A stretch of 64,000 bases of DNA from the NCBI RefSeq assembly GCF_014200595.1, contig NZ_JACHCG010000001.1, positions 3,162,001 through 3,226,000 of the forward strand, in the 5' to 3' direction. Below the pieces are notes generated by a model. It had not been told where the DNA came from. It saw only the letters and a program-made list of their open reading frames with translations, and did no database searches. Origin of the DNA: Pedobacter cryoconitis (lineage in GTDB: Bacteria; Bacteroidota; Bacteroidia; Sphingobacteriales; Sphingobacteriaceae). Every line of letters starts with the position of its first letter. Within the stretch, counting starts at the first letter, position 1. Positions 16,118 to 25,331 of this stretch are shown here, piece by piece. The position numbers and the translations under genes are program-made.

Positions 16118-19100
16118 TTAGAAGTTAACACTAATTCCTGCGGTATATGTTCTGGCATTCGGATATTGGAAAAGCCCCGAAACACCGTTATTTTCAGGAT
16201 CCAATCCTCTCCATTTAGTCCAGGTGACCAGATTCTGCCCTTGTATAAAAACCTTTAAGTTGCTGAATACCTTTGTTTTTTCCAGCAGCGCTTTAGGCAA
16301 AGTATAACTGATATTTACGTTTCTTAACCTCAAAAATGAAGCATCCTGAATGTCTTTTGAAGTAAAATTTCTAGGGATATCAAAACGCTGTAAGGCTTTC
16401 ACATCACCAGGTTTCATCCAGCGGTCGTCCAGCATCCTGATCGATTGGTTACTGGTTGCATAACGTTGATTTTCATTATAAAAATCTTCATTGTTCCAGC
16501 GGGAAACACCCGATACAAAAGAGAACAGTGCACTTGCAGTAATCCCTTTCCAGCTTAAACTGGTATTAAACCCACCTGTGAATGAAGGATATAAACTCCC
16601 TGATTTCGCTACGCTCTGCGTATTGGAATTATAAGTGGTGGTAATGCTTCCATCCAGGTTATAGTATTGTGCTTCACCAGTCTGTGGATTCACACCTGCC
16701 CATTGCGGCGCATAATAAGATCCATAAGGCAACCCAACTTGTAAGATCCTTGTATCTCCATCAGGGTAAGAATCTGCAACATCAGTTACATGAAGCACCA
16801 CGTTTTTATTGTAACCAGCATTCACCCCAACGGTCCAGGTGAAATCCCTGGTTTTTATAATATCCCCACTCAAATCAAACTCTACCCCTCTGTTTCTCAT
16901 CTTTCCGGTACTCAAACTCAACAGCGGAAAACCAGCGGTTGCTGATGGCGGCTGATCGATGAACATATTATTGGTGATCTTATTATAGTAATCTGCTGAC
17001 AGGCGTAATCTGTGACTTTTGAATAAAGCAAGCTCAAAACCTGTATTGAATTCGTTCACATATTCCCAGTCAAAATTGGGGTTACCGGCAGAAACCGGGC
17101 TGACTCCCGGCTTACCTCCATAAGTTACATTTGCGCCATAAGTTGGCAGGTATAAGAAATCTCCGGCTCCAAAAGGACTTGCTGAGGTACCGTAACTGAC
17201 CCTGAAGCTCAACTCTGAAATGAGTGTACTATTTTTCAGGAAATCTTCATTTTTAGCATTCCAGTTTGCGCCCACCGAGTAAAAGCCATGCCATTTATTT
17301 TGAGGGGCAACTTTCGTAGATCCATCATAACGGTAACTTCCGGTCAGGGTGTACTTACTATCATAGGTATATCTGGCCACACTCATGAAAGAGGCTAATG
17401 CGCTGCTGGTTTTTGAACCACCTACATTAGGCAGATAATCAACACTGTTTGTAATTCCAGCTGGCGTTTCTGGTAAACGGCCGTCTAATCCAAAGCCAGT
17501 GAAGCCAAAAGAGTTATAATTATTATAAACATATTCGTAAAAAGCAGAGGCTTCAAAGTCATGTTTTTCATTGAACGTTTTAGCGTAAGTCAAACCGGTA
17601 GTCGAAATAATATTGAAATTTCTTCTCGTTCCTTCATCAAAACGGCCCTTTCCACCCAGCGTATTGGTATTATTGGTAGATCCATAATACGAATCCGGAT
17701 TGATATAAGCCTGGTCAGTTGAATTTCTATAATCTATACCAGCCCTGGTTGTAATTTTTAGTTCTGGCAGAATTTGATAAGCTAAAGCCACACCAATGAT
17801 AGATTTTAACTGGTCAGTTTTGCTGGACGAGTTAAATAAACGTTCTAATGCCTGGCTCCCTTCCCGCTGATCCGCAATAAAATATTGATCCTGGTTACCC
17901 GGATGAATCAGGGTACCATCAGGTGCATAAGGATTTTCATAAGGAAGTGCATAATAAACGGCAGACATGGCTGTTCCACCTCTGCTACTTCCCTCTCCTT
18001 CGGTAAAACTCTGATTAGAATAACCAATATTCAGGTTCACATTTCCCGAAAACTTGTCCGATTTAAAATCAAGATTACTTTTCAGCGCATATCTTTCCAA
18101 CCCTGTACGTTTAGCAACCCCATCCTGTTTGTAATAATTCAACGAGTTATAAAAACGTACATTCTCATTACCGCCACTCACGCTAACTTGTTGTTCCTGG
18201 AATTTGCTTTGCTGATAGAATTCATCTCTCCAGTCAATATTGATTTTTCTGATACTATCTAAAATATGGTCTGCACTTTGTCTGAAAGCCTGCGTTCCGG
18301 AGATATAGTCAGGGTTTTTAGGAGAGTAAGTCCACCCTGGGCCAAGATCTCTTCCGAAATCAAGTCCTACACCTTCTTCAAATGACAAGCGCTGCGCAGT
18401 ATTCATCATGGTAAATTTAGGATCAGTCAATTTAGAAAAACCGTATTGAGAGGTATACTGTACCTGTATTTTACCTGCTTTTCCTTTTTTAGTTGTAATC
18501 ACAATAACCCCATTAGATCCTCTTGATCCATAGAGTGCTTTGGCGGAGGCATCTTTTAATACAGTTACATTCTCAATATCGGCCGAATTGATAGTTTGAA
18601 AGAAACTGGCTTCAATCGGTGTTCCATCCATAATATATAATGGTGCAGAAGATCCGTTCACACTACCGACTCCGCGGATCACCACCGCAGCACTTTGCCC
18701 TGGTTGTCCTGAGCTGGAAATAACGCTCATTCCTGCTACCCTGCCCTGTAAAATCTGGTCAAAGGTCAGTCCTGCCACATCGTTAATTTTCTCCGCGGTG
18801 ACCAGAGTTGCCGCACTCGCTGATTGTGTACGTTTGTAGTTTGTATAACCTGTAACTACTACTTCCTGTAAGTTCCGGTTATCGCTTTTTAAGATTACAT
18901 TGATAGTATTTCCACTGGCCGAAAGCGTTTGTTTGATATAACCTACATATGAAAATTCAAGAGTTGCAGTTGCATCAGGCACACGGATTGCATAATTCCC
19001 CTTGGCATCTGTTGTTGTCGCTACTGTAGACCCGGTCAATTTAACCGATACGCCAGGTAGTGGTAACCCCGCTTCATCTGCTACACGACCAGAAATCAGC

Positions 19101-19483
19101 AAATCGTTTTGTGTTTTCACCGCCGGATAAATAACGACAAGATTGTTTTCTTTGAGTACGTAGGTGAGCCTGGTTTCCTTTAAAATAGATTTCATCGCTT
19201 CATCAAGTGAGACCATATGAAGGTTTAATGAAGCCTTTTCTTCTTTTGATAAAGTTTGATCGCTATATACGAACCGGTAGTCTGTTTGCTGCTCGATAGC
19301 TTTCAATAGATTTCTAATACTGATATGATCAGCACTAATGGTTATTTTCTGCTGTGCAAAACTTGTGGCCGAAACCTGCATGCACATCAGCAGTAAAATG
19401 AAGCCCGTAAGTTTTGTAAGCAGCAACATCCTGCTGCTGGTCAAAGACTTACCAGCTCTTTCTAAGAGTAAGGTTTTTCTCAT
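16118..19483 (-). CDS. SusC/RagA family TonB-linked outer-membrane transporter with STN domain
   Basis: The protein has a signal segment (residues about 21-44), an STN domain (46-118, ADHISIRNLLKAIEQQTDYRF) and a carboxypeptidase-like beta-sandwich (about 128-200). A SusC signature, NLQEVVVTGY, precedes the plug (about 205-330) and a large beta-barrel ends in VNF. The STN domain indicates signalling to the FecR-type anti-sigma factor encoded just upstream, so the transporter likely reports its own substrate to the sigma factor. It starts 66 nt after the FecR stop. It is the import partner of the SusD and peptidase genes downstream. Confidence 0.94.
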   Translation of the reverse strand: MRKTLLLERAGKSLTSSRMLLLTKLTGFILLLMCMQVSATSFAQQKITISADHISIRNLLKAIEQQTDYRFVYSDQTLSKEEKASLNLHMVSLDEAMKSILKETRLTYVLKENNLVVIYPAVKTQNDLLISGRVADEAGLPLPGVSVKLTGSTVATTTDAKGNYAIRVPDATATLEFSYVGYIKQTLSASGNTINVILKSDNRNLQEVVVTGYTNYKRTQSASAATLVTAEKINDVAGLTFDQILQGRVAGMSVISSSGQPGQSAAVVIRGVGSVNGSSAPLYIMDGTPIEASFFQTINSADIENVTVLKDASAKALYGSRGSNGVIVITTKKGKAGKIQVQYTSQYGFSKLTDPKFTMMNTAQRLSFEEGVGLDFGRDLGPGWTYSPKNPDYISGTQAFRQSADHILDSIRKINIDWRDEFYQQSKFQEQQVSVSGGNENVRFYNSLNYYKQDGVAKRTGLERYALKSNLDFKSDKFSGNVNLNIGYSNQSFTEGEGSSRGGTAMSAVYYALPYENPYAPDGTLIHPGNQDQYFIADQREGSQALERLFNSSSKTDQLKSIIGVALAYQILPELKITTRAGIDYRNSTDQAYINPDSYYGSTNNTNTLGGKGRFDEGTRRNFNIISTTGLTYAKTFNEKHDFEASAFYEYVYNNYNSFGFTGFGLDGRLPETPAGITNSVDYLPNVGGSKTSSALASFMSVARYTYDSKYTLTGSYRYDGSTKVAPQNKWHGFYSVGANWNAKNEDFLKNSTLISELSFRVSYGTSASPFGAGDFLYLPTYGANVTYGGKPGVSPVSAGNPNFDWEYVNEFNTGFELALFKSHRLRLSADYYNKITNNMFIDQPPSATAGFPLLSLSTGKMRNRGVEFDLSGDIIKTRDFTWTVGVNAGYNKNVVLHVTDVADSYPDGDTRILQVGLPYGSYYAPQWAGVNPQTGEAQYYNLDGSITTTYNSNTQSVAKSGSLYPSFTGGFNTSLSWKGITASALFSFVSGVSRWNNEDFYNENQRYATSNQSIRMLDDRWMKPGDVKALQRFDIPRNFTSKDIQDASFLRLRNVNISYTLPKALLEKTKVFSNLKVFIQGQNLVTWTKWRGLDPENNGVSGLFQYPNARTYTAGISVNF

Positions 19484-19549
19484 ATTGGTTAGTTTAAGGT
19501 GTTTGATATAATTGTATAGGTGGTCAGGCTTTTGTTGGTGGTTCTGGTT

Positions 19550-20650
19550 CTATTTACTCAGGACAATCCTGTTTTGTTCCGCTTTAAATTCAAATGGATA
19601 AGCAGTTTGCAATGCTTCAAGAGTTTTTATAATACTCTCATTTTCAAACGTTCCGGAGTAACGGTAAGTTTTAACTTCCGGATCAGCGATATAAATTTCG
19701 ATGCCATACCAGCTTTGTAATTTTTCTGCAATTACAGTGAGTGGTTCGTTTTCGATCAGCATCGGGTGATGAATCCATTGGGTTTCTTCAGATTTATTGG
19801 TCTGCGCATTACGGTTAAGAGCAGAAATCCTGAATATATTTTTAAGGCTTTCATCTTTACCGGCAGGTGCACTATGAAATGATAGTTTTTCATCAGGCTT
19901 CAGCAAGACCCGGTATCCAGGATATTTTTTTGATTCTACTTGTACACTGCCATGAATCAAAGAGGTTTCGATCAAACCTGAATGTGGATAGGCTTTGACA
20001 TTAAAACTCGTTCCCAATACTTTGATGTCATTAAAGGGAGTGTGTACAACAAAGGGATGTTTTGCATCATGTTTGACTTCAAAAAAGGCTTCTCCTGTAA
20101 GCCAAAGTTCCCGACTGGCTGGATTAAAGTTTTTAGCCAGTTTGATTTCACTGTTTTGATGAAGCGTAATTACCGTTCCATCAGGCAGGATTACCGTTTT
20201 TCTGGGGATTTGACCGGAAGAAAAAACAGATGCAGCTAATGGGTGTTCAACCTGAATATTTTTTGAAGATGAATAGTTTTGCTGAATAAAATAAAGAGAA
20301 ACGAGGATGATGACAGCGGCGGCGGCAAAGCTGATGTATTTATAAAAACCATGAGGTGTTATTGAAATCGACTTTTCATCCGGGACAGTGCTCAATAATT
20401 GCGCTAATGTTTCCTGCTGTTTGAATCCACTTTTCAATGCTTTGACTTGTTCCAGCCTGCTGCCTTGCTTAATCGTCAGAATATTAACCAGTTTTTTCGC
20501 CTGTTCTACATCGAATGCTCTTTCCGGTATACTATTTATCCATTCTTCCCATAAAACATGATTTTCCAGACTTATCCCAAGACAATAATGCTGAAAAGAT
20601 TCATTACAAACCAATTCTTCTACTAAAAAGTCATTATCTGGAAGCTTCAT
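19550..20650 (-). CDS. FecR family anti-sigma factor
   Basis: The N-terminal cytoplasmic region (about 1-100) would bind the ECF sigma factor. A single transmembrane helix follows at about 105-123 (YISFAAAAVIILVSLYFI), then a periplasmic FecR domain (about 135-250) and a C-terminal DUF4974 domain (about 295-366) that would dock the STN domain of SusC. The layout is typical of Bacteroidota sigma/anti-sigma loci. The gene lies between the sigma factor and SusC in one orientation. It conveys substrate occupancy of SusC across the periplasm to the sigma factor. Confidence 0.92.
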   Translation of the reverse strand: MKLPDNDFLVEELVCNESFQHYCLGISLENHVLWEEWINSIPERAFDVEQAKKLVNILTIKQGSRLEQVKALKSGFKQQETLAQLLSTVPDEKSISITPHGFYKYISFAAAAVIILVSLYFIQQNYSSSKNIQVEHPLAASVFSSGQIPRKTVILPDGTVITLHQNSEIKLAKNFNPASRELWLTGEAFFEVKHDAKHPFVVHTPFNDIKVLGTSFNVKAYPHSGLIETSLIHGSVQVESKKYPGYRVLLKPDEKLSFHSAPAGKDESLKNIFRISALNRNAQTNKSEETQWIHHPMLIENEPLTVIAEKLQSWYGIEIYIADPEVKTYRYSGTFENESIIKTLEALQTAYPFEFKAEQNRIVLSK

Positions 20651-20735
20651 ATGTCCGTTTTATCTTATAGACGGAGAAATGACCTGGTTTTCCTAAGAGA
20701 AATACATATTTATTTTCAAAAAGACTCAGCTATAT

Positions 20736-21287
20736 TTATTTAAGGATCTTCCTCAGTATTTTTATCGCATCGTAAACAGTATTGTAAGCAGTTTTTATGG
20801 TTTGAGAAGTCCGCTCTGCAATTTGTTCATAGCTTAATCCTTCGAAAAATTTAAGCTGGATTAACTCTGATTGTCTGGGTGTAAGTTGTGAAATGGCAAC
20901 TCTTAATTTATTTTTGAGTTCTTCATCCTGTTGTACGCCAATCATAATCTCTTCGTAGGATAATTCGTTCATGGCTTCCCCTTTTCCCATTTTATTAACC
21001 GCGATATTTGTACGGTCAATATAAGCCAGCTGATCCAGCATACATCTCCTGAGAGAAGTCATTAGATAAGATTTAACGTTTTCAACCGGATTAAGCCGGG
21101 TTCTTTTATCCCATAGATTTAAAAATACCTGATTAACGCAATCTTTGACTAACTCATCATCAGGATTAATCTTTAAGCCAAAGCGGATGAGATGGAAATA
21201 TAAATTATTATATAGCCCAAACAATGCGTTCTTGTCGCCAAGCAGCATCTGTTCCCAATAATTCTTATCCTCTTCTGTGGGTAGCAT
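20736..21287 (-). CDS. ECF RNA polymerase sigma factor (sigma-70 family)
   Basis: This 183-residue ECF sigma factor has region 2 with DCVNQVFLNLWDKR and region 4 with LTPRQSELIQLKFFEGLSYEQIAERTSQTIKTAYN, a helix-turn-helix for the -35 element. I chose the Met at 21287 (MLPTEEDKNYWE); the frame extends to 21347 with a poor N-terminus. It is followed by FecR, SusC, SusD and two peptidase genes in the same direction, so it probably controls that unit. Its promoter consensus cannot be read from a single locus. Confidence 0.92.
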   Translation of the reverse strand: MLPTEEDKNYWEQMLLGDKNALFGLYNNLYFHLIRFGLKINPDDELVKDCVNQVFLNLWDKRTRLNPVENVKSYLMTSLRRCMLDQLAYIDRTNIAVNKMGKGEAMNELSYEEIMIGVQQDEELKNKLRVAISQLTPRQSELIQLKFFEGLSYEQIAERTSQTIKTAYNTVYDAIKILRKILK

Positions 21288-21419
21288 AAATCGAACTGAA
21301 TATATGCATTTAAGGCAAGATATATTTATACGGTTTGAATTTCGCAATTAATGGGTTGAATTGTGCAAACTTCTGCCTTGGTATCCGGAGTACATTTGTC
21401 TTACAAAAAGACACAAATT

Positions 21420-22262
21420 ATGGAAAATCAAAAAGTATGGTTCGTGACCGGGGCTTCCAAAGGGTTAGGGCTTACCTTAATTAAACAATTACTAGCTCAG
21501 GGAAACCTGGTCGCTGCAACTTCCAGAAGTATCGAAGAATTAAATGCAGGTGTGGGCGCTACGGCAGCTGAAAATTATCTGCCATTAAGCGTTGACCTCA
21601 GAGATGAGGAAAGTGTTGGACAGGCGGTTGAAAAAACAATCAGTCAGTTTGGCCGTATTGATTTTGTAGTAAACAATGCAGGATATGGACTAACAGGTAG
21701 CCTGGAAGAATTAAGTGACCAGGAAGCAAGAGGGAATTTTGACATCAATGTATTTGGTTCGTTAAATGTAATCCGTAAAGTAATGCCGCATTTACGCGCA
21801 CAACAATCGGGGCATGTTTTTAATATCTCTTCGATTGGTGGCTTTACAGGTTATTTTCCCGGATTCGGAATTTACTGTGCTACAAAATTTGCGGTACAGG
21901 GTTTCACAGAAGCATTGGCAGCAGAGGTTAAATCTTTCGGGATTTATGCAACGATCGTTTCTCCTGGATATTTCCGCACTAACTTCCTTTCTACGGGTTC
22001 TTTAAATGTACCTAAGCACCAAATTGAGGCTTACAAAGAAGTCCGTGAAAGTCAGGATCAGCACCAGCACCTGATTGATGGCAACCAGGCAGGAGATCCT
22101 GAAAAAGCAGCCGCAGCAATTATTAAAGTAGCAACTGAAGAAAATCCCCCGCTGCATTTATTTTTAGGACAGGACGCTTATGATCTGGCTTATGCAAAAA
22201 TGGATGCTGTAAAAGAAGATCTTGAAAATCTAAAGGAGATGATTACTTCAACTGGCTTCTAA
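21420..22262 (+). CDS. SDR family oxidoreductase
   Basis: This classical short-chain dehydrogenase of 280 aa has the cofactor motif TGASKGLG (residues 10-17), NNAG, and the active-site triad with Ser in NISSIGG and Y152/K156 in YCATK. It probably acts in the cytoplasm on an unknown carbonyl or alcohol, using NADP(H) given the Ser-Arg after strand 2. The ATG at 21420 fits the family N-terminus (ENQKVWFVTGAS); an upstream ATG at 21363 would add an unlikely tail. It is divergent from the ECF sigma gene but unrelated to it in function as far as I can see. Confidence 0.92.
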   Translation: MENQKVWFVTGASKGLGLTLIKQLLAQGNLVAATSRSIEELNAGVGATAAENYLPLSVDLRDEESVGQAVEKTISQFGRIDFVVNNAGYGLTGSLEELSDQEARGNFDINVFGSLNVIRKVMPHLRAQQSGHVFNISSIGGFTGYFPGFGIYCATKFAVQGFTEALAAEVKSFGIYATIVSPGYFRTNFLSTGSLNVPKHQIEAYKEVRESQDQHQHLIDGNQAGDPEKAAAAIIKVATEENPPLHLFLGQDAYDLAYAKMDAVKEDLENLKEMITSTGF

Positions 22263-22322
22263 TGGCTTCCGGTATAAATCTGGCCCTCCCGTCCATTCCA
22301 GCTGTTTGGCGGGAGTATCAGT

Positions 22323-23396
22323 TTACTTCATTCTTTCATCCAGGCGATCTAATCTGAATTTCACAATCAGGAAATTTAAAAGTGGCTCAGTAACCGTTGT
22401 TCGCACTTTTTCTATCAACGTGCCACCTAAAAACAATAACACGGCAATTAAAAACAGCGTAACATACACACTCCCAAAGGCATAAGTTGTCGCAATTCTG
22501 TTCAGATTATCGGTCAGAAAATCGGCCGATCTGGGATGTTCATGAATCAGATAAATGGCTAATACCGAAGACGAGAAGAAAGAAATCCAGGTATAAGATA
22601 TTTTAAGGTTCTTAAATAGAAAGAAGAAAGAAATGGCAGAGATTAATACCAGCGGATTATTATAGAAAAATGCACGCCATGCCATACCTATACTCAGGTA
22701 TTTCATACTAGTAAAAAACATTCCAAAGATCAGTAGTGAGCAGATCACATAAGCACTAAAGTAAAAGAGTTTCCCCTTTTTGAAGTCTATATATAAGCTG
22801 AAAGCCTGTCCGTAAAAGTAAATGCAGATAAAGCTGAATAAAGAATATCCATTCAACACACCTAATGAATCAGGATTAAGTATATAACCAACAATAAAGT
22901 TAGTGAGTGTTAGTACACCTAAAATATATAGAAACTGGAATTTAGACAGGTGTTTAACGGCCAGATTAAGAAAAGGGCTTAACAGGTACAGGAAAAAATA
23001 TGTCGTAATAAACCACCATTGACCATTGGGCACAGATAGCAGGCCATTCAGTATAGTATCAAAAGACAGACTTTCGCCGTTAATCAGCCCGAATACAATA
23101 TCAATTCCAATGCTATAAGTGACGGCTTGTATAAACAGGCTCAGAATTGTCTTTACCCTGAATTTTATTCCGTAATAACCAGAGATAAATATAAAGCAGT
23201 TGACTGTCATAATCAGAAAACTATCAATAAATAACCCCTGTAAGGCGTCGTGATCAATATGTGTGCTTTCTGAGGTATATAAAAGATGGAGACCTCTCCC
23301 ACGCATCAAAAAGTGATGACAAACGATCATAATCATCAGGACTATCCTCAACAATTCGACATTGAGTTCTCTGGGTTGCTTCACCTTGGTATTCAT
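22323..23396 (-). CDS. Acyltransferase 3 family membrane protein
   Basis: This 357-residue polytopic protein opens with the acyltransferase-3 pattern ELNVELLRIVLMIMIVCHHF, in which the His pair is the presumed catalytic site. About ten hydrophobic helices follow, including SIGIDIVFGLI, WWFITTYFFLYLLSPF and ISFFSSSVLAIYLIHEHPR. Such proteins O-acylate extracellular polysaccharides or lipids. No sugar-polymer genes lie next to it, so the acceptor is unknown. The Met at 23396 fits the conserved start better than 23429. Confidence 0.85.
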   Translation of the reverse strand: MNTKVKQPRELNVELLRIVLMIMIVCHHFLMRGRGLHLLYTSESTHIDHDALQGLFIDSFLIMTVNCFIFISGYYGIKFRVKTILSLFIQAVTYSIGIDIVFGLINGESLSFDTILNGLLSVPNGQWWFITTYFFLYLLSPFLNLAVKHLSKFQFLYILGVLTLTNFIVGYILNPDSLGVLNGYSLFSFICIYFYGQAFSLYIDFKKGKLFYFSAYVICSLLIFGMFFTSMKYLSIGMAWRAFFYNNPLVLISAISFFFLFKNLKISYTWISFFSSSVLAIYLIHEHPRSADFLTDNLNRIATTYAFGSVYVTLFLIAVLLFLGGTLIEKVRTTVTEPLLNFLIVKFRLDRLDERMK

Positions 23397-23501
23397 TGCT
23401 GGCCCGCCATTATTTAGCGGCGAACTCAAAGGTATTGTTTTTAAAGAAGTTCTGATCTTAAAGAAGCTCTGGTGTGCTATATATCAGAGCTTCTTCAGGA
23501 G

Positions 23502-24371
23502 TTATTGGGGTAAACCGGCCAAGAAATTCAAGATATCCTGACTGATTTCCTTCACGTGAGTTTCTAATGCGAAATGTCCTGTTTTATAAAATTTCACTAT
23601 TGCATCTGGATTATCTTTTTTACAGGCTTCTGCCCCGGCCGGTAAAAAATATGGATCTTCACTTCCCCAAACAACCAGCAATTGTGGTTTATAAGCTCTG
23701 AAGTAAGACTGAAACTTTGGATAAAGCGCAACATTAGTCCGGTAATCTTTCAATAGGTCAAGCTGTATTTCTACATTACCCGGGCGGTCAAGAAAATGCT
23801 GGTCTAAAGTATAAGTTTCGGGCGCGATCAATGCAGGATCGCTTGCGCCTTCAAAGTATTGAAATTTAGTAGATTTCAAACTCACAAACTCCTTCAGGTC
23901 ATTCCGGTTTTCAGGAGATGGATCCTGCCAGTATTTTTGAATAGGATTCCAGCCTTTACTCAATCCCTGCTCATAAGCATTTCCGTTTTGAGAAATAATA
24001 CCGGTAATTTTTTCGGGGTTAGCAAGCATCAGCCTGAAGCCCACAGGAGCTCCGTAATCAAACACATAAATGGCAAAACGTTTCAAAGCAAGTTCATCAA
24101 TCAATAACTGCATAGTTTTGGCCAGGTTATCAAAGGTATAATCAAACTGATCGTTAGCCGGTGCATCAGAGTATCCAAAACCAGGTAAATCTGGTGCGAT
24201 TACATGGTATTTTTTACTGAGTTCAGGTATCAGGTTTCTGAACATAAAGGATGAGGTTGGATAGCCATGCAGGAGTAAGACTACAGGGGCGTCTTCTGGC
24301 CCGGCTTCACGGTAAAATATATTTAATCCGTTGACTTTGATGTTGTGGTAATGAACTGCTTCTGTTTTCAT
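23502..24371 (-). CDS. Alpha/beta hydrolase with Asp nucleophile (haloalkane dehalogenase / epoxide hydrolase-like)
   Basis: The alpha/beta-hydrolase core has the oxyanion motif HGYPTS (35-40), a nucleophile elbow with Asp at D105 (YVFDYGAPVG) rather than Ser, and the catalytic His near H266 in KTGHFALETH. An Asp nucleophile is the signature of haloalkane dehalogenases and soluble epoxide hydrolases. It is cytoplasmic, with no signal. It is divergent from a LysR regulator with a LysR-like site between them, so a small xenobiotic or metabolite may be sensed. The precise substrate is not readable. Confidence 0.87.
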   Translation of the reverse strand: MKTEAVHYHNIKVNGLNIFYREAGPEDAPVVLLLHGYPTSSFMFRNLIPELSKKYHVIAPDLPGFGYSDAPANDQFDYTFDNLAKTMQLLIDELALKRFAIYVFDYGAPVGFRLMLANPEKITGIISQNGNAYEQGLSKGWNPIQKYWQDPSPENRNDLKEFVSLKSTKFQYFEGASDPALIAPETYTLDQHFLDRPGNVEIQLDLLKDYRTNVALYPKFQSYFRAYKPQLLVVWGSEDPYFLPAGAEACKKDNPDAIVKFYKTGHFALETHVKEISQDILNFLAGLPQ

Positions 24372-24407
24372 CTATATGATTTTATAATTCAAAAGTAATT
24401 CATACAT

Positions 24408-24428
24408 TTAATCTTTAAAAACGATTAA
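24408..24428. promoter_or_regulatory. Candidate LysR-type binding site
   Basis: TTAATC (24408-24413) and GATTAA (24423-24428) are perfect inverted arms separated by 9 nt, giving the ATC-N9-GAT form of the T-N11-A LysR box. It lies in the shared promoter region of the hydrolase and the LysR gene. Confidence 0.5.
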
Positions 24429-24462
24429 TAGAGATACAAACAATCATAATTAATGATTTAAT

Positions 24463-25326
24463 ATGAATACTAATGATTTTAAAATATTCGAAGCTGTAGC
24501 AGCAAATGGGAGTTTTACCAGGGCTGCCGAAGCGATGTTTACCGTCCAGTCAAATGTGACAGCGAGAATTAAAATTTTAGAAGACGAATTTGCTGTTTCA
24601 CTCTTTACAAGAACTTCAAGAAAGGTTGAATTGACTGCTGCGGGTGAAACACTGATTCATTATTTTAAACAGGTCGGGCAATTAATAGAAGAAGCGAAAA
24701 GAGAATTAGCTCAAAGTAATCAATTAATTGGTCAGCTTAGAATTGGCTGTATCGAAACCACGATGGCTTTGAAAGCACCTGATATTATCAATAAATTCAG
24801 CGAAATGTATCCCGAGATTGAACTTGAATTTAAAGCTGATATGTCTTCAAATCTGATCAATGAAGTACTCAACTACAAATTGGACGCCGCTTTTGTAGCT
24901 GCACCAGTTTCAGTACCAGAATTGGCACAGCAAACAATTAAAGAAGAACAATTAGTGATGGTAACTTCCACTCAGTATAAAAAGATTGAGGAGCTTATTC
25001 AGGATAAGCAAGTAAAAATAGTTGTATTCGATCAGGGTTGCAATTATAGGGCAAGACTGGAATCATGGCTCAGCTTTAAAGGGATCGTTAATTATAAACG
25101 TATCGTAGTTAATTCTTTGGAAGGTATCATAAACTTTGTAGAAGCTGACCTGGCCATCACTATATTACCTGCTGAGTTAATTGAACAGTATTATCAAAAT
25201 AGAAAGTTAAAGACCTTTTCTATTGGAAAGGAACTTGGAACATCTACAACTATTCTTGTATATAGAAAAACAAGGGTAAATGATAAGTTATTAGAGGCTT
25301 TTCTGGAAATGTATTCAAAATTATAA
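24463..25326 (+). CDS. LysR family transcriptional regulator
   Basis: The N-terminal winged helix (residues about 1-60, FKIFEAVAANGSFTRAAEAMFTVQSNVTARIKILE) and the two-lobed substrate-binding domain (about 87-287) are typical, and the 287-aa length is normal. The divergent alpha/beta-hydrolase gene is the likely target. A decayed phosphotransferase gene begins right after its stop, so the LysR unit itself is probably monocistronic. The co-inducer is unknown. Confidence 0.93.
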   Translation: MNTNDFKIFEAVAANGSFTRAAEAMFTVQSNVTARIKILEDEFAVSLFTRTSRKVELTAAGETLIHYFKQVGQLIEEAKRELAQSNQLIGQLRIGCIETTMALKAPDIINKFSEMYPEIELEFKADMSSNLINEVLNYKLDAAFVAAPVSVPELAQQTIKEEQLVMVTSTQYKKIEELIQDKQVKIVVFDQGCNYRARLESWLSFKGIVNYKRIVVNSLEGIINFVEADLAITILPAELIEQYYQNRKLKTFSIGKELGTSTTILVYRKTRVNDKLLEAFLEMYSKL

Positions 25327-25331
25327 ACTAT

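Noticed and set aside
16107..16185. Upstream extension of the SusD frame to 16185
   Set aside because: It overlaps the end of SusC and would place the lipoprotein signal internally. The Met at 16107 gives a normal lipobox.
22285..22318. CTCCCG/CGGGAG inverted repeat after the SDR gene
   Set aside because: The stem is only 6 bp with an 18-nt loop and has no T-run, so I do not call it a terminator.
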